Source of the DNA: Chara braunii
Taxonomy: Eukaryota > Streptophyta > Charophyceae > Charales > Characeae
Direction: 5' to 3'
Length of the DNA: 60,245 nt
Assembly: GCA_003427395.1 (NCBI GenBank)
Contig: BFEA01000091.1
Span: forward strand, 2,466,977 to 2,527,221
A program made the position numbers and the translations under genes. This document shows positions 54,065 through 60,245 of this stretch, piece after piece. Position 1 is the stretch's first letter, and each line of letters begins with the position of its first letter. The notes under the pieces are model-generated. The model was not told the DNA's origin, made no database searches, and saw nothing but the letters and a program-made list of their open reading frames with translations.

Positions 54065-56690
54065 GCCTTTCACGGCAAGGTTACTTTGGCCAAAGGTCCA
54101 TGAAGTACACTCACATTAGGCTGTTGAACATCCGTTCAGTCCCTTCTTTATCAACCCGGTATTCTCCCTGGCTCGTAAGGTACTCTGACTCCTTGATGTG
54201 AGGGAACACCCCACCGCCAATCCTCACCATCCAGAGGAATCTGCAACAAAGGATTGCAAAACAACCACTCCTCTTAGTCCCAGAAAGGGCACCACTACTA
54301 CCCAAACCACCAGTGCCACAACTACCGTATGCATTCCACCGAAGCACCACATCACACCAGAATGGAACTGCTCACGAGTTAAATCTCCACTCTGTCCACT
54401 TTTTTCTTTTCTTTTCTTTTCTTTTCTTTTCTTTTCTTTTCTTTTCTTTTCTCTTAACTCCCCACTCTGTCCACTCTTCTCTTCTCTTTTCTTTTCTTTT
54501 CTTTTCTCTTAACTCCCCACTCTGTCCACTCTTCTCTTCTCTTCTCTTCTCTTTTCTCTTCCACTCTTCTCTTCTCTTCTCTTCTCTTCTCTCAACTCCC
54601 CACTCTGTCCACTCTTCTCTTCTCTTCTCTTCTTTTCTTTTCTTTTCTTTTCTTTTCTTTTCTTTTCTTTTCTTTTCTTTTTTCTTTTCTTTCCCCTTTT
54701 CTCTTCTTAAAGCACTAGTACCTCTGTCATTGTTGGGAAAATAGGGAAAACTGGCAGTTTTCCCAAACTCCTAAAAAGGTCGGGCTGAGCCCGACCACAG
54801 CCACAGTTGATAAATCTCATCGGCGGCCGCCATTTCGTTTCGGCCTCCTAAAAGATCAGAGACCCACCAGAGGCCTCCCTATTTTCCCAACTGGTGGAGG
54901 TACTAGTGATTAAAAAAAAAAAGAAAAAAAAAAAAGATGTCTTCTCCTCGTCGGGGAACAGCTATATATTGTCAAACAGAGCTTCCTGGTAAACCGTAGG
55001 CAGAGAGGGAGAAGGGGACAGCAAACGAGGGGCTGTGACAGACTGTTTCGTCAGAGTTTCACCGACTCATCAGATATTTTTCTCTCACCTCACATATTTT
55101 TAACTGGCGTCTTCCATGTCATGGAACATATCTTCTCCTTTCACTACCTGCCTACCACTACTCCTAAGGGTACACAGGGGACCCCTGCAAGCATAGCTTT
55201 CTACCTCTCTTCGGTGAAGGGAGGTTCTGGCTTTTTGTCCTTTCCTGCCCTATCCGTTAAATTCCTTCTCATGCGTAAGGCTGTTTGAGTTGCAGTGCCA
55301 CTCCAACCCTCTGTCTGTGTATAAGGAGTGTAGATCCCTCTTCAATCCAACCGAACTTCAATTTGGTAGGTAATCCAAGAGACATCGCGCACACTGTAAG
55401 CCTGTCCACAAAGAGAAGGTTGACCACACTCTTGCCCTGTCAAAATTTCTATGCATAAACCAATGGGAGAAGCCGTTCACGTACCAGATGAAGTAGGTAG
55501 TAGGTTACCCACATCACACAGGATATTACGCTGACTCGAAATGTGCATAAACACATCTCTATCCCTAAGGAAACTCCCGCTACTTGGACAATCTTACCTG
55601 CATTTCTCAGGTTACCTTGGAAGACCATCAAGTGTGAATCCTTCTCCCGAAGACTACCAACTGGTTCACTGTAACAATTTGCATGATCTATCCTTTCCCC
55701 CTCCACACTTCACTGTTCCCCAGGCCTCTGCATCTTTCTTACCCTTCGTTCTTTGTTTCTTTACATGCCGCATCACCCTTCTCATAGCACTTCATACTTC
55801 ATAAGGCTGAGAAAGATGATTTCCCTGCCTATATCGACTCGTTCAAGAGGATAAACATTCTGATAGCACTTCATACTTCATAAGGGTGAGAAAGATGATT
55901 TCCCTGCCTATATCGACTCATTCACGAGGATAAACATAACTACGAGCGGTGGCGTCGAGTGATCACAGCTGCAAAAGAATGTGACTTACTTGTTAATGTC
56001 GTCCGAGGAGTAACCGGTCACACCTCCAAAAACGACAAGCACATAATCCACGTCCAAAGCCTTCATGATTTCATACGCTTCCTCTTCTGGGGAAGCCATA
56101 GCTGTTCCCACAGTCGCAATATGTGTGTTATTCCAAGTGTTGTTGTCAACAATCACAGTTCTATTCGCAATTGCTGTAATTTGATATCCGTAGTCCCACC
56201 ACGACATCACCTTTGCATCTGGAGGCGTGTTCTGCCTCAGCCAATAATAGGACTCACGGAAATCGTCAAAGATCACACGCCTGCCATCACTCTGCCTGGC
56301 CGAGAGCACGATGGATGGAGAAGAGTAAGCTTCTGATGTGACCCATACACAATGGGCAGCATAGTTCATCAGCAGGTAGCTGGCACCAATCACTGCAACC
56401 ATTGCCATCTCCTTCTGGAATGGAAGGGGCTGCTCAAAACCACCCTACAGGCCATAGACACAACGGCACAAAGATCATGGGAGCAACAACCAGATCACCA
56501 AAAAAAACTTAGACAAAAACACAAACTTAACTCAACAAAGCTTTGATGCTTCAAAACACAAACTTTGACCCGCTGAAAATAACAGCCATACATACCCAAC
56601 AGATTCACTTATATAGGCCTACAAACACATAGCCAGTGGCGAACAAGAGTTCGTCATCGATGCAATGAACCACTGAACACACGAAACAGT

Positions 56691-56733
<43 letters not shown>

Positions 56734-56775
56734 GTTCGTCATTGATGCAATGAACCACTGAACACACGAAACAGT

Positions 56776-56818
<43 letters not shown>

Positions 56819-56862
56819 GTTCGTCATTGATGCAATGAACCACTGAACACACGAAACAGTAA

Positions 56863-56903
<41 letters not shown>

Positions 56904-57895
56904 TACATCTCACACACACACACATACACAGAGCTATTACGTGTAACACAAGAACAAGAATGGGCACTGACGATTCTTAGAGCATATATCTGTTTCGAAC
57001 ATGCTTCTTTCCCACGGGCAGCATCACTCAACCTCGAAAGACCAGTCCAGCAGCACTCAGCCAGAGGAAGTGACAGGATCACCACTTGTTGCACCTGGAA
57101 TGCCACAACTGCCACTAACCTGCACAGGTTGCACCTGGCCCCACAGAGTCTGCACACCCAGGAGAACTCTGACAAGGGCAATTGTGCAACTAAGGACTGA
57201 CCAACGGCAATCATGAGCTCTTCCCGTTAGTGAGAACGCAATGGTTTTTTTTTTTTTACCCTTGACGAAACGTGAAAGGAACCAAAATGCCGCAGCGGGG
57301 TAGATTGGTTCATTTTCGGCCAAACCGCATAGCCGGGTGTAGAATGCAATAAATAAAGTGCTCGTACCTTGGTAGACGACTTGGAGGAGGAGGACTTCAA
57401 GGAGCCTGTGGTCGAAACCTTCTCCCGTAGAATCGAGCAAAAGTTCTTTAGACTGGCAGATGCACCCACGCCGCCAATGAGACACACTGCTGGGGTTGCG
57501 ACCAAGATCAGTCGAACCATTACTCCAGCAAAATAAAGGCTGAAAAGCCCATATATTATAATAAAAATGGTGGCATCATTTGCCTTCTTGAAGCAGTAAT
57601 AGAGCCCCGGCGGAAACAGAAGCATGAGGATGTGGTAATCAAAAAGGAACGACGCCCACGTTGTCGGTTGATGCTCAGACACGGATGCAATGATCGGGAT
57701 ATGATCTTTCGCGTACGTTGGATCCAAGAGGGAGTAGAACCGACCAGTCCACGGAGAAATATACCCCGTTGCCATGCCAATAATCAATGCCAGACCCCCA
57801 ACAGACCCTGCCGCAATGAGGGTCACCTTCAAGAAGGCCTGGAACAGTTTTGGGTCCGGCAGCAGAGATTTTATCCACTGGACAAAGAAGAACAC
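51384..57895 (-). CDS. STT3: STT3, catalytic subunit of oligosaccharyltransferase (C-terminal exons)
   Basis: STT3 transfers the lipid-linked oligosaccharide to Asn of N-X-S/T sequons in the ER. Five exons on the minus strand, 57368-57895, 55990-56429, 54115-54240, 52348-52407 and 51384-51513, splice in phase with GT/AG sites and give 427 residues. Landmarks are [31 protein letters not shown] (EL5-region motif), [12 protein letters not shown] (the WWDYG acceptor-binding motif), [31 protein letters not shown], and a C-terminal [16 protein letters not shown]. The catalytic DXD/EXD half and most membrane helices, about 300 residues, must be encoded beyond the right edge or in undetected exons after 57895. 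A small extra exon between 56430 and 57367 cannot be excluded. Plant paralogues STT3A and STT3B were not distinguished. Confidence 0.95.
51514..52347. other. STT3 intron sequence
   Basis: It has T and A runs at 51870-51881 and 51906-51920, and an ambiguous base at 52194 inside an A/G patch. No nested gene was recognised. Confidence 0.7.
52348..52407 (-). CDS. STT3: STT3 exon: [10 protein letters not shown] segment
   Basis: A 60-nt exon encodes [19 protein letters not shown] with split codons at both ends. The acceptor is TTTGGTGCAG and the donor CAGG|GTGAGT. Confidence 0.93.
52408..54002. other. STT3 intron sequence with a tandem duplication
   Basis: It contains a G-rich patch at 52843-52874 and the duplication at 52961-53155. 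No nested gene was recognised. Confidence 0.7.
52961..53155. repeat. 98-bp tandem duplication in STT3 intron
   Basis: GCTAANNTGANCTTNGGAAA copies start at 52962 and 53060. Both run through TCTCCCACAT, AAGGTCANAATGT and ATTACTACCAAAGATTA. Confidence 0.88.
54019..54062. repeat. (GA)n microsatellite
   Basis: About 43 bases of GA lie in the STT3 intron, about 50 bases from the donor of the 54115 exon. Confidence 0.95.
54115..54240 (-). CDS. STT3: STT3 exon: [14 protein letters not shown] segment
   Basis: 126 nt complete a split Lys codon and encode [20 protein letters not shown] to RMFNSL. The acceptor is TTTGTTGCAG and the donor CTAAT|GTGAGT. Confidence 0.94.
54398..54705. repeat. (TTTTC)n/(TCTTC)n array with AACTCCCCACTCTGTCCACT spacer
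   Basis: Four blocks of TTTTC/TCTTC pentamers are separated by copies of AACTCCCCACTCTGTCCACT. This makes a higher-order array of pyrimidine-rich units in the STT3 intron. Confidence 0.92.
54707..54913. mobile_element. TIR element with TTAA ends, CACTAGTACCTC family
   Basis: The left TTAAAGCACTAGTACCTC and the reverse complement of the right TTAATCACTAGTACCTCC form termini. TTGGGAAAATAGGG lies inside both arms. TTAA borders both ends. It is related in its CACYAGTAC terminus to the elements at 39555, 44007 and 47098. Confidence 0.75.
54991..55200. repeat. Dispersed repeat copies, including an element-free site
   Basis: 54991-55075 matches 25130-25240. 55150-55195 (CTACCTGCCTACCACTACTC ... 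ACAGGGGACCCCTGCAAGCA) matches the sequence flanking the TIR element at 44007-44171 and lacks that element. Confidence 0.75.
55785..55937. repeat. 79-bp tandem duplication
   Basis: TAGCACTTCATACTTCATAA starts copies at 55785 and 55864. Both continue through GAGAAAGATGATTTCCCTGC and GAGGATAAACAT. It lies close to the donor of the 55990 exon. Confidence 0.92.
55990..56429 (-). CDS. STT3: STT3 exon: WWDYG domain
   Basis: 440 nt encode [15 protein letters not shown] to GYSSDDIN plus two bases. It contains [41 protein letters not shown] and [11 protein letters not shown]. The acceptor used is TTTTGAGCAG at 56430; an alternative AG after TTCCATTCC lies 15 bases inside. The donor is AACAA|GTAAGT. 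Confidence 0.93.
56430..57367. other. STT3 intron sequence with a compound tandem array
   Basis: It contains the 85-bp array at 56652-56899. Residual frames elsewhere look random, but a small extra STT3 exon cannot be excluded. Confidence 0.6.
56652..56899. repeat. About 85-bp array, three copies, each with its own (TC)n
   Basis: CGTCATNGATGCAATGAACC starts copies at 56652, 56738 and 56822. Each carries CACGAAACAGTAAAA and then a TC run of 27-32 bases, so a microsatellite and its unique flank were amplified together. Confidence 0.92.
57368..57895 (-). CDS. STT3: STT3 exon: last membrane helices and SVSEHQP motif
   Basis: 176 codons from [14 protein letters not shown] to SSSSKSSTK. The acceptor is TGTCTTTGCAG and the donor AAG|GTACGA. 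It holds at least three hydrophobic helices ([50 protein letters not shown]) and ends in a Ser/Lys-rich loop, as in other STT3 proteins. Confidence 0.94.
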
Positions 57896-58206
57896 CTGCA
57901 AAGACACAATACAAACAGTGACAACCAGTTAACAGAGACCAGCGTCAGAAAAAGGGCACTACTCGTCTCTGTCCATCACACAAAGAGTCCTACAAAATGA
58001 GGCAAAACGTTTCAGAAACTTAATGACAACCACCAAAAAAAGGAGAAGGCCCCAACGTAACCAACTACCACGTTCCCATTCGGTGCAGGTCATCCACCAC
58101 GCAGCTTTCTGTCCACTTTCGGCAGCAGCACCCTCTGACTTCTCCTGTAGCACACAACCTTTTCACCCTTCCCCCGTTCCAGAGGTGATCAGCTATACAA
58201 CTACCC
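57896..58206. other. Presumed STT3 intron, no exon recognised
   Basis: No STT3 N-terminal exon was found in the remaining right-hand part of the window. Confidence 0.5.
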
Positions 58207-58600
58207 TACCTTCTTCCCCCGAAGACAACGCACCCTCGTTTTGACTGTATCGGGGCGGAAACATATTCAGGGTGCGTTACGTCCGGGGGAAGACGGTAGC
58301 TACAGGTTCCCAACTGGTAAGAAAAAACATCCTTCGCCCTCCCCAACGCACCCTCGTTTTGACTGTATCGGGCCGGAAACATACCTTGTATACGTTCATT
58401 TTCAGGGTGCGTTATGTTCGGGGGAAGACGGTAGCTACAGGTTCCCAACTGGTAAGAAAAAACATCCTTCGCCCTCCNCAACGCACCCTCGTTTTGACTG
58501 TATCGGGCCGGAAACATACCTTGTATACGTTCATTTTCAGGGTGCGTTACGTTCGGGGAAGACGGTAGCTGCAGGTTCCCAACTGGTAAGAAAAACCATC
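58207..58600. repeat. 135-bp tandem array built on the TACCGTCTTC TIR element
   Basis: The first unit (58207-58298) has full TIRs, TACCTTCTTCCCCCGAAGAC and the reverse complement TACCGTCTTCCCCCGGACGT. CAGGGTGCGTTA recurs at 58268, 58403 and 58538, giving a 135-bp period. Later units lack the outer left end and carry a common spacer (CAACTGGTAAGAAAAAACAT). An N is at 58478. Confidence 0.85.
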
Positions 58601-59429
58601 AGCCTTCCCCTCCCGTTTTCAAAGGAAATCACCTTCCACCCCATCATGTTCGATGCAGGTGGATCCACCACGGAGCTATTCTGTCCACTTTCGGCAGCAG
58701 CCTCTCACCTATCCTGTAGCACACAGAACGTGAGTACGTAACTGTACACTCATGTTCAACCCTGCGAGGAATCAAACCTGACAACGGCCAACGACGACGG
58801 CCAGCACCGCCACTGCCACCGCCACCGCTGTCTTCTCAATGGACATCGACACCGCACACCCATCTTCCCCAGTCGACGCCCCACCAATCTCGTGCTCAAC
58901 AGCCAGATGCGCCTTAACCACTGCAGCCCTGACCCACCACGGAGCTTTCTGTCCACTTTGTGCAGCACCCTCTCACCTATCCCGTAGCACACCATCTACG
59001 CATGTAACTGTACCGTCATGGTCGACCCTGCAAAGAATCACGATCTCTCGCTCAACGCACTGATCGGTATATCCACCTCCTCACCCCTGCACGGCTGCAG
59101 TGTAAACGCACTCCCCCCACACGGCACCCCTCGAGACCCTCCTCACAGAGGCCGATGGCCCTGCAGCACACACTCAGAGTCGCATTCAAAGATTTTACTC
59201 TTACGGATGCGACTGGTGCCGGTCCCACTTCCTGCACCGACGAATATCCATGCGAGTGGTAATGTCCCAAGACAGGCACAGCTGTGTGCCCTCAGTTCCT
59301 GACGTCTACGCTCACTATTTCCGACACGATGTCCTTCCAATCGGTCCCAGATATGGGCGCTCCTTACGACAGACAGACGGACGCTCCAAAACCACAAGTG
59401 CTGATCGCAACGCTACAGCTTAAGAACTT
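58601..59429. other. Presumed STT3 intron or upstream flank, no gene recognised
   Basis: CATCCACCACGGAGCTATTCTGTCC-like words recur (about 58090, 58660 and 58930, each with TTTCNGTCCACTTT and CTATCCTGTAGCACAC), so a diverged repeat is present three times. No protein similarity was seen. Confidence 0.5.
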
Positions 59430-59524
59430 GAACACCAATAAATATTCAATGGACCACGGATCAGATATTAACCGGCTCAGAACAGATACTACACTTGATC
59501 TCAGCCAAAGGCCGAGAAAGATAT
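59430..59524 (-). ncRNA. U2: U2 snRNA-like sequence, 5' two-thirds conserved
   Basis: On the minus strand it starts ATATCTTTCTCGGCCTTTGG and continues CTGAGATCAAGTGTAGTATC and TGTTCTGAGCCGGTTAATAT, matching the U2 5' stem and the GUAGUA branch-point recognition element. After TAATATCTGAT similarity fades. AATATTTATTGG at 59430-59441 could be a weak Sm site. One T of the usual TTTTGG is missing. No plant upstream element or TATA box is evident and there is no A-tail, so it may be a divergent gene or a pseudogene. Confidence 0.8.
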
Positions 59525-59599
59525 ACGGCAGCCTACTTCGGGATACAAGTAAGACATGATGTCCCCTCATGACCTACCAGCGAATCATCCTGATGCAGG

Positions 59600-59705
59600 T
59601 CACCAGCAGACAGACACCGTCCACACCAGTATACTTTTCCATGGGTTGGACTTGAACCATGAACGGGAACAGGCCGACGCTCTCACTACCCTTACTGGGA
59701 CGCAA
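59600..59705 (-). mobile_element. Possible tRNA-headed SINE
   Basis: On the minus strand AAGGGTAGTGAGAGCGTCGG and CATGGTTCAAGTCCAACCCA resemble a D arm/A box and a T arm/B box with tRNA-like spacing. No tail or second copy was identified. Confidence 0.3.
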
Positions 59706-59853
59706 AGAGCATTTCATGAGCCTCCTTGGGGCTGTGACCAACGAAATGCTCTCATATTTCACCAGATTCTATTTGAAAGAGGAATTTTCACACCCAGGCT
59801 GTGTTCCCGGTCTGACTCGACATCAATCAGAGGGCGACCTGTTCAACATCCAG

Positions 59854-59857
<4 letters not shown>

Positions 59858-59900
<43 letters not shown>
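59858..59900. repeat. (TC)n microsatellite
   Basis: About 42 bases of CT are followed by a C run. Confidence 0.95.
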
Positions 59901-59903
<3 letters not shown>

Positions 59904-59908
59904 CCCCC

Positions 59909-60245
59909 CTGTAAGCACAGGTGCAAGGGCGACTCAGAGTGGTGACACAAACCTGTGAGATGAGTGTGTCAAGAAGACGTGAAAAACTTTTACTCCATCA
60001 AGACTCCTCGATCAAGGCTTCTCACCATACTCCTTGCACTCTATGCTCCCGCGCTGCAGGTATCATCCCTAACCAACCAAATAGCTGTTTCTGTGAAATC
60101 ACTAAGATTTTCTGACTATCCTAAGATACCAAAGTGGGCGGCGACGGGGAAGAGGAAGGGGGGGAAGGTGGGGCAGGAGAGGGGAGAGGAGGAAGGGGAG
60201 GAGGGGCAGCGTTGAGGCGAACTGATGATCACATCGCAAATCGGA
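59909..60245. other. Right end of window, no gene recognised
   Basis: Purine-rich (GGA/GGG) sequence lies at 60140-60212. No STT3 exon was recognised before the window ends. Confidence 0.5.

Overview
This is a eukaryotic nuclear window, most likely from a streptophyte (green alga or plant lineage). The signs are a plant-type telomere motif (CCCTAAA), a glutathione peroxidase with a long Ser/Ala/Gly-rich N-terminal extension like a transit peptide, organelle-derived insertions, and long repeat-filled introns. The microsatellite load and sequencing gaps resemble large charophyte genomes such as Chara, but that is inference only. Two protein-coding genes are clear, both on the minus strand. The first is a GPX-type peroxidase with six exons found between 18193 and 30957; its short last exon was not located. 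The second is the C-terminal 427 residues of STT3, the catalytic subunit of oligosaccharyltransferase, with five exons between 51384 and 57895. Its N-terminal half must lie beyond the right edge. All splice sites used are GT/AG and all reading phases agree.

Layout. 1-17.9 kb is gene-poor. It holds a possible low-complexity exon (2860-4074), a composite mitochondrial insertion (nad7 end plus an rrn18 fragment, 8278-8806), two stacked perfect or near-perfect hairpins (10576-10874), an interstitial telomere tract (11278-11303), MITEs and minisatellites. 18.2-31.0 kb is the GPX gene; its introns contain SINEs, a U6 retropseudogene, an organelle-type trnS-GCU fragment, several MITEs and a 335-N gap. 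31.98-38.68 kb is a nearly full-length L1-type LINE with a 14-bp target-site duplication, ORF1 and ORF2 overlapping as ATGA, and two in-frame stops plus a later frameshift. 38.7-51.4 kb is repeat-rich intergenic DNA. 51.4-60.2 kb is STT3, whose introns carry tandem arrays, a MITE and, in the presumed upstream intron, a U2 snRNA-like sequence.

How the parts relate. The LINE has a poly(A) tail and a target-site duplication of the kind made by target-primed reverse transcription. The same window holds three U6 snRNA copies that end in or beside A-rich tails, and several tRNA-headed SINEs with poly(A) tails. Together these suggest that L1-type machinery has been mobilising small RNAs here. A second layer is DNA-transposon debris: at least four families of short terminal-inverted-repeat elements, several with clean 3-bp target duplications (TTA, TAA, TTT, TAT, ACA, CAG) as expected for PIF/Harbinger-type MITEs. 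No CRISPR array, operon or prokaryotic gene is present.
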